Origin: an uncultured Pelagibacteraceae bacterium
GTDB taxonomy: Bacteria > Pseudomonadota > Alphaproteobacteria > Pelagibacterales > Pelagibacteraceae
Direction of reading: 5' to 3'
Length of the DNA stretch: 36,957 nucleotides
NCBI GenBank assembly: GCA_902578325.1
Contig: CACHCM010000007.1
Span: 1-36,957 of the forward strand
In this document: in pieces, positions 7,381 through 16,103 of the stretch
Layout: each line of letters begins with the position of its first letter
Position numbering within the stretch: the first letter of the stretch is position 1
Notes under the pieces: generated by a model
The model's database searches: none
Seen by the model: only the letters and a program-made list of their open reading frames with translations
What the model was told of the DNA's origin: nothing
Made by a program: the position numbers and the translations under genes

Positions 7381-8905
7381 AAAATTATTTAAACATATTT
7401 CAAAACTCATTTTAGATGAAAATGAAAAAAAATTCATAAATTTTTCACATTCAGAAAAACAAAAATTCAAATATAATGCATTGGTAGTTGTTCCAGAAGA
7501 ATATTACTATGTATGTTATAATTACATATTATCTAATGAAAGGTTAAAAAATTTTAATATTTATGGTTTTTGGCCGTACTTTATAAATTTAAATAGAAAA
7601 AGAAATTTTGAAAAATTTCATAATTTAAAAACTAAATTTTATTATAAATTTGTAAAAAAAAAATTTTTTAAAATATATAAATCATTTAATTTTTTTAAAA
7701 TATGGGATTTAGATGAATTAAATAAAAAATATATCTCTCCAAGTGAAAATTATAAAATTATAAAAATATCAAATAAAATTTACAGCACTATTCGCAACAA
7801 AGAGGAAATATTAAATTTAAAAATAGAAAACATTTATTGTGGAGATTTAATTTATGACAGCTATATAAGATTTAGAAATCAGCCCACTGTAGATATTAAT
7901 GATAAATTTTTAAAAGAGATAATTTATTTGTCCTTACTTGCAATAAGGTGTTATAAAAAACTACAAAGAGATTATTGCTTTAAATATTTGTACACATCAT
8001 TTGCAACTTATATTCAATATGGACTATTAGTAAGAGTTTTTTTAAATTGTGGTGTTAAAGTTTATTCAGGCAGCACCTTGTCTCAATACAATAAATCTTT
8101 ATCCAAAAAAGATTTTTATCATGTAGATAATTATAGGAAATTTAAAGAAACATTTAAAAAATTAAAAAATAAAGAAAAAAAAATTATTGAAGGAAAAAAA
8201 TTCATTAGAAATATTTTTTTCAAAAATAGATCTAATTTAACTTTTAAAGATTATATGAATGTTAATCCGTATAAAAAAAATATTAAAAAGACTAAATTAA
8301 AATATGATGGGATTATATTTTTACCAAATTTTTTTGAATCCCAAAGGGAATGGGGAAAGTTAATTTTTATAGATTTTTATGAATGGATAAACTTTACATG
8401 CAAATTAATTTCAAATAATAACTTAAATATAGCTTTAAAACCACATCCAAATATTTACAACATTAATAAAGAGTCAGTAAAAGTTGTAGAGCAATTAAAA
8501 CAAAAATATAAAAACATAAGTTGGATATCGCCTTCTATATCAAATCATGAAATATTTAAATCAGTAAAGTTTGGAATTTCACCATGGGGAACTGTACTAT
8601 GGGAAATGGCCTATTTTGGAGTAAACGCAATTTCTACAGGAGATCATCCCGCTATTAAATATAATTTTGGTTTTAATCCAAGATCAAAAAAAGAATACAA
8701 AGAGATTTTATTATCTGCGTCAAAATTAAGTAAATTTAAAGTAAATAAAAATAAAATTTATGAATATTGTTATATGTATTATATTAATAAGAATGATGCG
8801 TTTAAATCTCTAGCTAGAGAAATACAATTACATAACATAAAATTTGAAAACTCAACTTCACTTTTAAAATTTATTAAAAAAATAAAATCTTATGAGAAAA
8901 TTTAA
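7367..8905 (+). CDS. Large GT-B-like putative surface carbohydrate glycosyltransferase
   Basis: A 512-residue soluble, Lys-rich protein. I do not recognise the N-terminal half. The C-terminal half reads like a GT-B donor domain of capsule or surface-carbohydrate enzymes: GIIFLPNFFESQREWGKL, IALKPHPN, WISPSISNHEIFKSVKFGISPWGTVLWEMAYFG and AISTGDHPA. The HPN and GTVLWE segments match the nucleotide-sugar region of CDP-glycerol/KpsC-like transferases. The track start is TTG at 7367; a GTG at 7373, inside the upstream gene's end, is equally likely. It overlaps the PhyH gene downstream by 14 bases, so it is part of the same transcript. Donor and acceptor cannot be told. Confidence 0.6.
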   Translation: MKVIKKLFKHISKLILDENEKKFINFSHSEKQKFKYNALVVVPEEYYYVCYNYILSNERLKNFNIYGFWPYFINLNRKRNFEKFHNLKTKFYYKFVKKKFFKIYKSFNFFKIWDLDELNKKYISPSENYKIIKISNKIYSTIRNKEEILNLKIENIYCGDLIYDSYIRFRNQPTVDINDKFLKEIIYLSLLAIRCYKKLQRDYCFKYLYTSFATYIQYGLLVRVFLNCGVKVYSGSTLSQYNKSLSKKDFYHVDNYRKFKETFKKLKNKEKKIIEGKKFIRNIFFKNRSNLTFKDYMNVNPYKKNIKKTKLKYDGIIFLPNFFESQREWGKLIFIDFYEWINFTCKLISNNNLNIALKPHPNIYNINKESVKVVEQLKQKYKNISWISPSISNHEIFKSVKFGISPWGTVLWEMAYFGVNAISTGDHPAIKYNFGFNPRSKKEYKEILLSASKLSKFKVNKNKIYEYCYMYYINKNDAFKSLAREIQLHNIKFENSTSLLKFIKKIKSYEKI

Positions 8906-9866
8906 AGTATTTTTATTTATAATATATTTACCTATATTTATATTTGAGTTAATTATTTTTAAATTATTTACAATTAAAAATTCAAGTGTTTCGTATCAAT
9001 CTATGATAAATTATTTTATTATTACTAGAGGATGGTCTAACGCGATAATTCATTTCTTTTTGAAAAAAAATTTACTTAAAAAAAATAAATTTGATCTTCA
9101 AATAAATAAATTAAAAAAAAATGGATATTTAATAAAAAAAAATTTTTTTACCAAAAAGTTGGTTTTAGATCTTAAAAAATCTTTAAAAAAAATTGATGGA
9201 TATTGGATTGGAGATAAATACAAGAGCAAAAGCAAAGAAAAACTTTACAAAAAAGTTAAGGCTGCAAAATTTTTTTATACCGACGATGATTTACTTAAAT
9301 TAAAACCTGTTCAAGAAATTTTATCTAATGATTATTTGTTTAATATTGCATCAAAATACTTAGATGCAGAGCCAATATTGTATAACATCAATTGCTGGTA
9401 TAATTTTCCAACTAAATTACCAGATAAAGAGGCTGCACAATTATGGCATTTTGATATGGATCGTCCAAAGTGGCTTAAAATATTTATTTATCTTAGTGAT
9501 TGTAACATAAATAATGGTCCACATTGTTTTGTTCAAGGAACTCACCTAAACGGTTCTATTTCTCGTGAAATATTAAATTTAGGATATATGAGAATACAAG
9601 ATAAAATAGTTAATAGATTTTATAAAACAAAAATAAAAGAGTTTAATTTTAATGAGGGAGATTTATTGTTTGAAGATTCTAGAGGATTGCATAAAGGAAA
9701 AAAAGTAACTTCTAAAAATCGCTTAATGTTTCAAATTGAATTTACAAGCAGCTTATTCGGTAATAAATATAATATTCCCAGTATAAAAAAAAGAGATTGT
9801 ACAAATAATTTTTATAAAAAAGTTACATCTAAAAGATATAATTACCAAGGAATTAAAATCATTTAA
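8892..9866 (+). CDS. Phytanoyl-CoA dioxygenase (PhyH)-family protein with N-terminal membrane anchor
   Basis: A 324-residue Fe(II)/2-oxoglutarate dioxygenase-like protein. A hydrophobic segment lies near residues 5-27 (KVFLFIIYLPIFIFELIIF), then the PhyH fold with NCWYNFP, the HxD iron ligands in LWHFDMDRP, GPHCFVQGTH and the distal histidine in SRGLHKG followed by NRLMFQIEF. Such enzymes hydroxylate acyl chains or sugars. Ending the FkbH-ACP cassette, it could modify the acyl group or the sugar. It converges with the minus-strand cytidylyltransferase and their ends overlap by eight bases. The iron site looks complete. The membrane anchor is unusual for the family, and an alternative internal start would remove it. 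Confidence 0.82.
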   Translation: MRKFKVFLFIIYLPIFIFELIIFKLFTIKNSSVSYQSMINYFIITRGWSNAIIHFFLKKNLLKKNKFDLQINKLKKNGYLIKKNFFTKKLVLDLKKSLKKIDGYWIGDKYKSKSKEKLYKKVKAAKFFYTDDDLLKLKPVQEILSNDYLFNIASKYLDAEPILYNINCWYNFPTKLPDKEAAQLWHFDMDRPKWLKIFIYLSDCNINNGPHCFVQGTHLNGSISREILNLGYMRIQDKIVNRFYKTKIKEFNFNEGDLLFEDSRGLHKGKKVTSKNRLMFQIEFTSSLFGNKYNIPSIKKRDCTNNFYKKVTSKRYNYQGIKII

Positions 9867-10548
9867 AATAATTTTTATTTTTTTTTAGGATGTTTTCTAA
9901 GTCTAATTTATTTCCTAATGTATCCATTGGAAACCATTTAGATACCTCAAATTCAAGTATTTTATATTTTGCTTTTAAAATCCTTTTAAAAACAGTTGTT
10001 TCAAGATTTTCTTTCTCTGATTTAATAAATTCGAATATTTTTTTATCAAATATATAAAATCCTGCGTTTATCTTTTCAAATGTTTTTTTTTCGTTAAAAT
10101 TTTTAATTAAACTTTTTTTCACACTTAATTGTCCAAATGAAGACTTTTTTTTATATGAAGAAATAATGAAATTTTTTTTATTTTTAAGTTTTAAAGCTTT
10201 TTTTAATGAAAAATTTGTAAGTGAATCTCCATAAGTTAAACAAAAATTATTAGATTTAATATAATTTTTAGCTAACAATATTCTACCTGCAGTCGGAGTA
10301 TTTGAACCTGTATTTAAAACAATCAAATTTTTAACTTTAAAATTTTTATCAATATATTTTTTTAAGTTTTTATATCTGTATCCACCTAAAATTATAAATC
10401 GACAATTCTTTTCATCTTTTTGATAGATTTCAATTATTCTCTCTAAAATAGTTTTTCGATTTATAATTACTAATGGTTTATTTATTTTTTTATTACTAAT
10501 ATTAAATCTAGTTCCAAAACCACCGCATAAAATAAGAACATCAATCAT
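9859..10548 (-). CDS. Sugar-1-phosphate nucleotidyltransferase, RfbF (cytidylyltransferase)-like
   Basis: A 229-residue nucleotidyltransferase. It opens VLILCGGFGTRF (the GGxGTR nucleotide loop) with KPLVII. Several stretches match glucose-1-phosphate cytidylyltransferase RfbF more closely than guanylyltransferases: LNTGSNTPTAGRI, FCLTYGDSL, FGQLSV, INAGFYIFD and WFPMDTLGNKLDLE. The predicted reaction is sugar-1-phosphate plus CTP (or another NTP) giving NDP-sugar. It overlaps the upstream GHMP kinase by eight bases, so the kinase probably provides its substrate. The usual partner of such kinases is the guanylyltransferase HddC, so the base specificity is uncertain and interesting. Confidence 0.85.
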   Translation of the reverse strand: MIDVLILCGGFGTRFNISNKKINKPLVIINRKTILERIIEIYQKDEKNCRFIILGGYRYKNLKKYIDKNFKVKNLIVLNTGSNTPTAGRILLAKNYIKSNNFCLTYGDSLTNFSLKKALKLKNKKNFIISSYKKKSSFGQLSVKKSLIKNFNEKKTFEKINAGFYIFDKKIFEFIKSEKENLETTVFKRILKAKYKILEFEVSKWFPMDTLGNKLDLENILKKNKNYFK

Positions 10549-11572
10549 GAGTAGTTATAATACCTGAATGAGAATAGTTAAAATTTAACATTTTAAATTT
10601 TTTATTATTATTTTTAATAAATTTTTTTTTATTTAATGGATTTTTAAATGTACATAAAACAAATCCTCCACCCCCTGCACCTAAAATTTTTCCAGAAATC
10701 ATTCCATTTTTTTTTAAAAAATCAAAAATATTTTCAATATGATTATTACTAATTTTTTTTGATAAACTTTTTTTTAAGTTCCAGCTTTCATTCATTAAAT
10801 CGTTATAATAATCAATAATGTCAGATGATTTATCGTTTAATTTTTTGAAAAAATCTTCCTCCAGTTGCAAAATTCTCTTTGTATAATTAAATATATCTTT
10901 CTTTTTGTAATTATTTTTTTGTTCTTTTAAAATATTTTGAGCTTTTCTGTTTTTGTTTGTAAAAATTAAAATTGAATTATTTGAAAGATTTTTTAAAAAT
11001 TTTAATTGAAATTTTTGATTTAGCTTTTTAACAGATATTTTTGAATTATCATAGAAGGTATATTCATTAAAGCCACCACAAGCTGCAGAATATTGATCTT
11101 GGAATCCTGCTTCGGATTTTGTTAAACTCATCTCAATTTTTGATGCATCTTGAGCTAATTGAAGATTATTTTTTCTTTTATTTCGCATTAATATATTTAG
11201 AATTTTGCATACACTTACTTGAAACGCTCCTGAAGAACCCATTCCAGTTCCAGCAGGAATGTCTGATATAGTTGCTATATATAGAGGTTCATTGTACTTA
11301 TAGTATTTTATAGAATTACGAATAATATTATTTTTAATTTTATCAATTTTATTAACGTTTTCTGTTTGGTGATAATTAAATCTGTATTTTTTATTAAAGA
11401 TTTCTGATTGAATTTTTGCAAAAGTATAAATGTATTTATCAATACTAAAATTTAAGACTTTGCCATAACCATTTTTATTTATAAAATATGGTAAATCAGT
11501 ACCTCCTCCAAAAATACTAATCCTTAAAGGTGTTATGGTTGTTATTATTTTATTTTTTGAAAAATTAAACAT
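10541..11572 (-). CDS. GHMP-family sugar kinase, HddA-like
   Basis: A 343-residue GHMP kinase. TPLRISIFGGGTDLPYF at the N-terminus, IPAGTGMGSSGAFQVSV (the glycine/serine ATP loop), KSEAGFQDQYSAACGGFNEY and ILGAGGGGFVLC near the end all match D-glycero-alpha-D-manno-heptose 7-phosphate kinase (HddA) and relatives. The product would be a sugar 1-phosphate that the overlapping downstream nucleotidyltransferase activates. Only 36 bases separate its start from the plus-strand gene at 11609, so promoters must be packed into coding ends. The substrate could be heptose 7-phosphate, supplied by the GmhA-like protein at 34655, or fucose-type sugars, which have related kinases. Confidence 0.87.
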   Translation of the reverse strand: MFNFSKNKIITTITPLRISIFGGGTDLPYFINKNGYGKVLNFSIDKYIYTFAKIQSEIFNKKYRFNYHQTENVNKIDKIKNNIIRNSIKYYKYNEPLYIATISDIPAGTGMGSSGAFQVSVCKILNILMRNKRKNNLQLAQDASKIEMSLTKSEAGFQDQYSAACGGFNEYTFYDNSKISVKKLNQKFQLKFLKNLSNNSILIFTNKNRKAQNILKEQKNNYKKKDIFNYTKRILQLEEDFFKKLNDKSSDIIDYYNDLMNESWNLKKSLSKKISNNHIENIFDFLKKNGMISGKILGAGGGGFVLCTFKNPLNKKKFIKNNNKKFKMLNFNYSHSGIITTHD

Positions 11573-11608
11573 CTTTTAACAATTATAACTAATATTTTAA
11601 AATCATTA

Positions 11609-12694
11609 ATGTATAGTTCACCAGGCATGTATTTAAAAGTAATATCTTTGAAAAGAGCAAAATATAGAAAAATTACTCTTTCGCCCTTTTTAGAAATGAA
11701 TAATGATTTATATATTTTTGATGATTATATTTTTTCACTAATAAAATGTGTATTTTTCTGTTTATTCAATAAAAAAAAAAATATAGAAATTATTTTTTGT
11801 GATGGCAATGTAGAGACCTTGAATTTTAAAATAATCAATTTTTTTTTTAGAAATATTAAAAAATCTATTTTATGGTTCAACTCTTTAAATGAAATAAATA
11901 ATAGTAAACTTATTGATTTTGATCATTATAATTTTTTTCCAGAGCAAAGAAAATTTTTAAATAAAAGTTCGAAGTCTATTTTACCTTTTCCAAAAAAAAT
12001 TAGATTATCTAATACTAATAAAGATATTTTTATTTCTTATATTTCGGAAGTAAGCATAGAGATTAGTGATCCATCTTATAGTCTCATAAATTCATATAAC
12101 AGCAGTATAATAAATAAAATTGATAACTTTGTTTATAAAATTTTGAAAGAAAATAATTTTGATATAATTTCTAAATTTGAATTTTGTTATGATTTTACTT
12201 CTGAATTATTTAATAATCTTTCACATTATGAAAAAATAAATATAAATAATGAAATTTATAGGCTCATTAAAAATAGATTACGTTATAATTGTGTAAAAAG
12301 TTTAAATAAACATTTAAAACAAGATTTTTGCCTTATAGGAAAAAGTTGGAAAAAATTAGGATTTGAAACATTAAGAAATAATTACGATTATTTTGATAAT
12401 AGAAACAAATATTCAAGTTCAATATTCTCCCTAGATTGTGGCTCAACCAGTGGTGAATATCCAATTTATTTAAGAACATATGAGATAGTTCTAAATTCGA
12501 GTTGTTTATTTCAAACCATGACGTCTATGTCATCACAATTATTTGGAGATCTTACTAAAGAGGTTTGCTTTAATAATTTAGAAGATATGATGAAAAAGAT
12601 TGAAACTCTAAGAAAGTTAGAAACAAATGATGTCGAAAATCTTAAAAATAAAATATTTAATCAAATTAAAAAAAATAATCTTCAGTCTTTGTAG
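11609..12694 (+). CDS. Putative CgeB-like glycosyltransferase
   Basis: A 361-residue protein with weak resemblance to CgeB/GT-B glycosyltransferases. The C-terminal third has LIGKSWKKLGF, LDCGSTSGEYPIYLRTYEIV, then SCLFQT and a helix-rich tail. The phrase order (fold strand, arginine followed by YEi, small residue cluster, then a late FNNLEDMMKKI) is what that family shows around the donor site. The N-terminal half has no motif I know. It is followed four bases later by an SDR gene. The start follows a 36-base divergent gap. It may instead be an unrelated hypothetical; the confidence reflects the call, not the reading frame. Confidence 0.5.
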   Translation: MYSSPGMYLKVISLKRAKYRKITLSPFLEMNNDLYIFDDYIFSLIKCVFFCLFNKKKNIEIIFCDGNVETLNFKIINFFFRNIKKSILWFNSLNEINNSKLIDFDHYNFFPEQRKFLNKSSKSILPFPKKIRLSNTNKDIFISYISEVSIEISDPSYSLINSYNSSIINKIDNFVYKILKENNFDIISKFEFCYDFTSELFNNLSHYEKININNEIYRLIKNRLRYNCVKSLNKHLKQDFCLIGKSWKKLGFETLRNNYDYFDNRNKYSSSIFSLDCGSTSGEYPIYLRTYEIVLNSSCLFQTMTSMSSQLFGDLTKEVCFNNLEDMMKKIETLRKLETNDVENLKNKIFNQIKKNNLQSL

Positions 12695-12697
12695 TAT

Positions 12698-13588
12698 ATG
12701 CAAAAAATTTTATTAACAGGTGGCACAGGTTTTATAGGAAATAATGTTCTTAAATTACTAAAATTAAATCCAGATTATAAAATATTGTCTCTTTCCAGAA
12801 CAAAACAATATAACAGTAAAGAATTAAAATGGATAAGAGGAGATTTTGGGAGTTTAAATAAAAAAACTATGAAATTAATTTTAGATTTTAAACCTTCAAT
12901 ATTAATTCATTTAGGTTGGCAAGACATTCCAAATTTTAGTAAAAAAGTTTGTACAGATAATTTAAACAAATCAAAAAAATTTTTAAATGATATGGTAAAA
13001 ATACAAAGTATAGAAAAAATAATAATTTCTGGTTCTTGTTTTGAGTATTTACGTAAATCAGGAGAAGTTAAAGAAAAAGCTGAACTGGATAGAAAAAATT
13101 TTTTCCCAAATTCTAAAATAAAACTTGAAGAATTCACAAGAAAAATTTGTTTAAGTTATGATAAGACTTTTTATTGGCTTAGATTTTTTTATGTTTATGG
13201 TCCAAATCAAAGATCAGGATCACTAATACCTTATATTGCCAAAAGTATCATCAATAATTCTGAATTAATTTTAAACAATCCAAAGATGACACTTGATTTT
13301 ATAAATGTTATTGATGTTTCTAAAATAATAAAATTATTTATAAAAAAAAAAATACCCTCAGGTGTCTATAATGTTGGATCTGGAAAAAAAACTTCAGTAG
13401 TTGAAATTTATAATTATTTGTTCTTTAAAATTTTAAAGAAAAAACAAAATAAGTATAAAATAGATAAAAATAATTTTTTTATTTCAAATAATAAAAAATT
13501 AACAAAAAATATTGGTAAATTTAAATTTACTCCAATAAAAAATGGTTTAACAAATTATTTATTATGGTACAGGAATATTAAAAAATAA
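12698..13588 (+). CDS. NAD-dependent epimerase/dehydratase-family SDR with Phe at the catalytic Tyr
   Basis: A 296-residue extended SDR. GGTGFIG binds the dinucleotide; LIHLGWQDIPNFS, SGSCFEY, RFFYVYGPNQRSGSLIP and GVYNVGSGK are typical of a small subgroup found in O-antigen loci. At the position of the catalytic YxxxK the sequence reads FPNSK: the lysine is kept but the tyrosine is phenylalanine. I recall a similar substitution in relatives with the SGSCWEY motif, so this may be a subgroup trait rather than decay. It probably acts on an NDP-sugar as epimerase or reductase. It lies four bases after the CgeB-like gene and 19 before the RmlC-like gene. Confidence 0.82.
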   Translation: MQKILLTGGTGFIGNNVLKLLKLNPDYKILSLSRTKQYNSKELKWIRGDFGSLNKKTMKLILDFKPSILIHLGWQDIPNFSKKVCTDNLNKSKKFLNDMVKIQSIEKIIISGSCFEYLRKSGEVKEKAELDRKNFFPNSKIKLEEFTRKICLSYDKTFYWLRFFYVYGPNQRSGSLIPYIAKSIINNSELILNNPKMTLDFINVIDVSKIIKLFIKKKIPSGVYNVGSGKKTSVVEIYNYLFFKILKKKQNKYKIDKNNFFISNNKKLTKNIGKFKFTPIKNGLTNYLLWYRNIKK

Positions 13589-13607
13589 TTTAATTTAAAG
13601 TAGATTT

Positions 13608-14132
13608 ATGAAATTTAAAAAAACAAAAATTAAGAACTGTGTTGAAATTTTTCCAAGTAAGTTAAAAGATAGGAGAGGTTTCTTTCAAAGGATTTTTTGT
13701 AGCAAAACTTTCAAAGAAAAAAAATTAAATGATATAGTAGTAAATATAAACAATTCATTTAGCAAATTTAAAGGAACAACTAGAGGCCTGCATTACCAGG
13801 TTGGAAAATTTAAAGAAACTAAAATAATGAGATGCATAAAGGGAAGATGTGATCTTTATGTTGTGGATTTAAATAAAAAAAGTAAATCATTTCATAAATA
13901 TCAGAGATTTACTCTAGACTCAAAAAAAAGAAATATGGTAATGGTCCCTGTAGATTGCGCAAATGGTATACAGACTCTTGAAGACAACACAGAAATCATA
14001 TATTTTGTGTCGAATTATTACAATCCTAGGTACGAGAGAGGATTAAGCTTTTTTGACCCCAGTCTTAAGATAAAATTAAGATTAAAGCCTAGTGTAGTTT
14101 CAAAAAAAGATTTAAGTTGGAAATTCCTTTAA
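13608..14132 (+). CDS. dTDP-4-dehydrorhamnose 3,5-epimerase (RmlC)-family protein
   Basis: A 174-residue cupin of the RmlC family, near the usual length. KDRRGFFQRIF, NINNSFSKFKGTTRGLHYQ (contains the catalytic His of RGLHYQ), GRCDLYVVDLN, VPVDCANGIQTLEDNTE and YYNPRYERGLSFFDP follow the family closely. The segment normally reading FAHGF is CANGI, so one active-site-region His is Asn. The reaction would be 3- and/or 5-epimerisation of a 4-keto NDP-sugar. No clear RmlA or RmlB is in the window, so the substrate may come from SDRs here or from elsewhere in the genome. It converges with the SDR at 14161 across 28 bases with no obvious terminator. Confidence 0.88.
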   Translation: MKFKKTKIKNCVEIFPSKLKDRRGFFQRIFCSKTFKEKKLNDIVVNINNSFSKFKGTTRGLHYQVGKFKETKIMRCIKGRCDLYVVDLNKKSKSFHKYQRFTLDSKKRNMVMVPVDCANGIQTLEDNTEIIYFVSNYYNPRYERGLSFFDPSLKIKLRLKPSVVSKKDLSWKFL

Positions 14133-14160
14133 GTACTTTATTTAAATGGCTAGGTTAACA

Positions 14161-15201
14161 TCATTTAATTTTCTTTAAATTTTCATCAAATTTTTTTTTA
14201 TAATTTTCTTTTAAACAAACCAATCTATTAGTTTTATATCCTATAAAATCTTCATAAGTTAAATTAACTTTTTCAAAAAAACTTAGTAATTCTTTTCCAC
14301 CACTTTTTAAATCAAATTCAGGTTTATAATAATCTTTTAAACCAATAAGTATCCTATTAAAGCTAACTTTATAAGTTCTACTATCTGTATGTTCGCCAGT
14401 AAATTTTAAATTACTATTTGGCAAAAGATCTTTAACTGTTTCAGCAATTTCTTTTACTGTAAAATTTCCATCAGGTATTCCAATGTTAAAGGATTTAGCA
14501 GCAACTAAATTAATGGGTGCTTTAATTGTAGCTTCGATGGCATTACAAACATCTTTAATGTGTATTACAGGTCTCCATGGAGATCCATCACTTTTGATAA
14601 CAATTTCGTTTGTTGTATATGCACATGCAAGAAGATTATTAAAAACTATATCACATCTTAATCTTGGACTTGAACCAAACACTGTTGAAGGTCTTAACGA
14701 AATAGTGGTAAAATTTTCATTATTTAATTTTAATATCTCTTTTTCCGCATTCCATTTTGTTTTTGCGTACTCTGTTATCGGGTTTTTTTTGCTATTGTCT
14801 TCATCTAGTTCTTTTGTTGTTTCTGAAATCCCATACATACTTTGAGATGAAATAAATATAAATTTTTTAACACCGCTCTCCTTAGCTTTTTTTGCAAAAT
14901 TAACAGCACCTATATAATTAATATCGTTTGTAATTTTTTTATCAAATTCACCAAGTGGGTCATTAGATATGGCAGATAAATAAACAATTATTTCATAATT
15001 TTTTAAATCATTACAATTTATATCTCTAACATCTTTTAAAATCTGTTTATGTGGTAAAGTTTCTTCACATAACAAGCAATCTTTAAATAATCCTGAGTCC
15101 ATTCCTGTTATATGATAATTATTATTCTTAAGATAATCTGTAAGTACAGTTCCAATGTAGCCTAAGTTTCCCGTTATTAAAATATTTGATTTAAAATTCA
15201 T
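14161..15201 (-). CDS. NAD-dependent epimerase/dehydratase-family SDR
   Basis: A 346-residue extended SDR: GNLGYIG loop, VYLSAISNDPLGEFD, SSQSMYG, EYAKTKWNAE (intact YxxxK), LRPSTVFGSSPRLR, PWRPVIHIKDV and SFNIGIPDG. The ISNDP...RPSTVxGxSPRxRxD pattern marks a subgroup seen repeatedly in surface glycan loci. The gene at 20006 is a paralogue with the same signature (IANDP, RPATVCGFAPRMRLD). The reaction on an NDP-sugar is not determined. It is alone on the minus strand, divergent from the methyltransferase at 15259 across 57 bases, in which TTGATT and TATAAA elements on the plus strand are possible but weak. Confidence 0.87.
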   Translation of the reverse strand: MNFKSNILITGNLGYIGTVLTDYLKNNNYHITGMDSGLFKDCLLCEETLPHKQILKDVRDINCNDLKNYEIIVYLSAISNDPLGEFDKKITNDINYIGAVNFAKKAKESGVKKFIFISSQSMYGISETTKELDEDNSKKNPITEYAKTKWNAEKEILKLNNENFTTISLRPSTVFGSSPRLRCDIVFNNLLACAYTTNEIVIKSDGSPWRPVIHIKDVCNAIEATIKAPINLVAAKSFNIGIPDGNFTVKEIAETVKDLLPNSNLKFTGEHTDSRTYKVSFNRILIGLKDYYKPEFDLKSGGKELLSFFEKVNLTYEDFIGYKTNRLVCLKENYKKKFDENLKKIK

Positions 15202-15258
15202 TGTAAATTTGATTTTGAAAATTTAATATTATAAATAGATGATAATATCCATATTTAA

Positions 15259-16089
15259 ATGTCAAAATTAATTAATTTATTTAGATCAGAGAAAAGAAAA
15301 ACTGTAAAACATCAAAATTATTTTCAAGTTTATGATGAATATTTACACAAATATGTTGATAAAAACATTACATTTGTTGAGATAGGTATAGCTAACGGTG
15401 GCTCTCTAAAAGTTTGGAAAAATTATTTTAAAAACGCTAGAATAATAGGTATTGATCTTAACGATAAATGCAAAATATTTGAAGAAGAGGGGATAGAAGT
15501 AATAATTGGAGATCAAGCAGATCCAAAATTCTGGAAAAATTTCTTTCAAAAAATAGGAAAAGTTGATGTTATTATTGATGATGGAGGGCATACAAATTTA
15601 CAACAAATTATAACAACTACTGAATGCATCCCTAATATCAAAGACGGAGGCATATTGTTAATCGAAGATGTTATGAGTAGTTATATTTCAAGTTTTGATA
15701 ACCCAAGTAAGTTTTCATTTATTAATTTTTCAAAAAAACTTGTAGATGATATAAATTTTAATGACCCTTCTCTTGGAAAATTTAAATTTTCCTTAAATCA
15801 ATATATTCATGCAATTAAGTTTTTTGAAGGAATTGTTATTTTTGAGATTAATAGAAGCAAAATATTACCAAATATTGAAGTAGATAATAATGGCAAAACA
15901 TTAAATATTGAGGATTTAAGACAAGAAGGAATTGGAAATTATGGAGGATTTGTATCATATATAAAAAGAAAAACCTATTTTTTTAAAAAAATAAAAATAT
16001 TTATTAAAATTTATAAATTTTTTGCGTTTTTCTTTAAATTTTTTAAAAAAATTAAAAATGAAAAAAAATATAAGAGTTTTTTTAAATAA
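15259..16089 (+). CDS. Class I SAM methyltransferase (CmcI/cephalosporin-hydroxylase-like group)
   Basis: A 276-residue protein. FVEIGIANGGSLKVW is the SAM-binding motif I, ARIIGIDLND gives the acidic residue after strand 2, and VDVIIDDGGHTNLQQI is the DDGgH metal/catalytic segment typical of the CmcI and macrolide sugar O-methyltransferase group (for example MycE-type). GGILLIEDV follows. O-methylation of a sugar hydroxyl is therefore the likely role. The C-terminus (residues 230-276) is a very Lys/Phe-rich tail, possibly membrane-associating. It is followed 14 bases later by the TIGR04372-type glycosyltransferase and probably co-transcribed. Confidence 0.82.
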   Translation: MSKLINLFRSEKRKTVKHQNYFQVYDEYLHKYVDKNITFVEIGIANGGSLKVWKNYFKNARIIGIDLNDKCKIFEEEGIEVIIGDQADPKFWKNFFQKIGKVDVIIDDGGHTNLQQIITTTECIPNIKDGGILLIEDVMSSYISSFDNPSKFSFINFSKKLVDDINFNDPSLGKFKFSLNQYIHAIKFFEGIVIFEINRSKILPNIEVDNNGKTLNIEDLRQEGIGNYGGFVSYIKRKTYFFKKIKIFIKIYKFFAFFFKFFKKIKNEKKYKSFFK

Positions 16090-16103
16090 AAAATATTTCA
16101 CCA

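Noticed and set aside
12907-13137. 76-aa minus-strand ORF
   Set aside because: Antisense shadow of the SDR at 12698.
14483-14845. 120-aa plus-strand ORF
   Set aside because: Antisense of the SDR at 14161, whose Rossmann and YxxxK motifs are intact; no family resemblance for the plus-strand product.
15406-15591. 61-aa minus-strand ORF
   Set aside because: Antisense of the methyltransferase SAM motif region.
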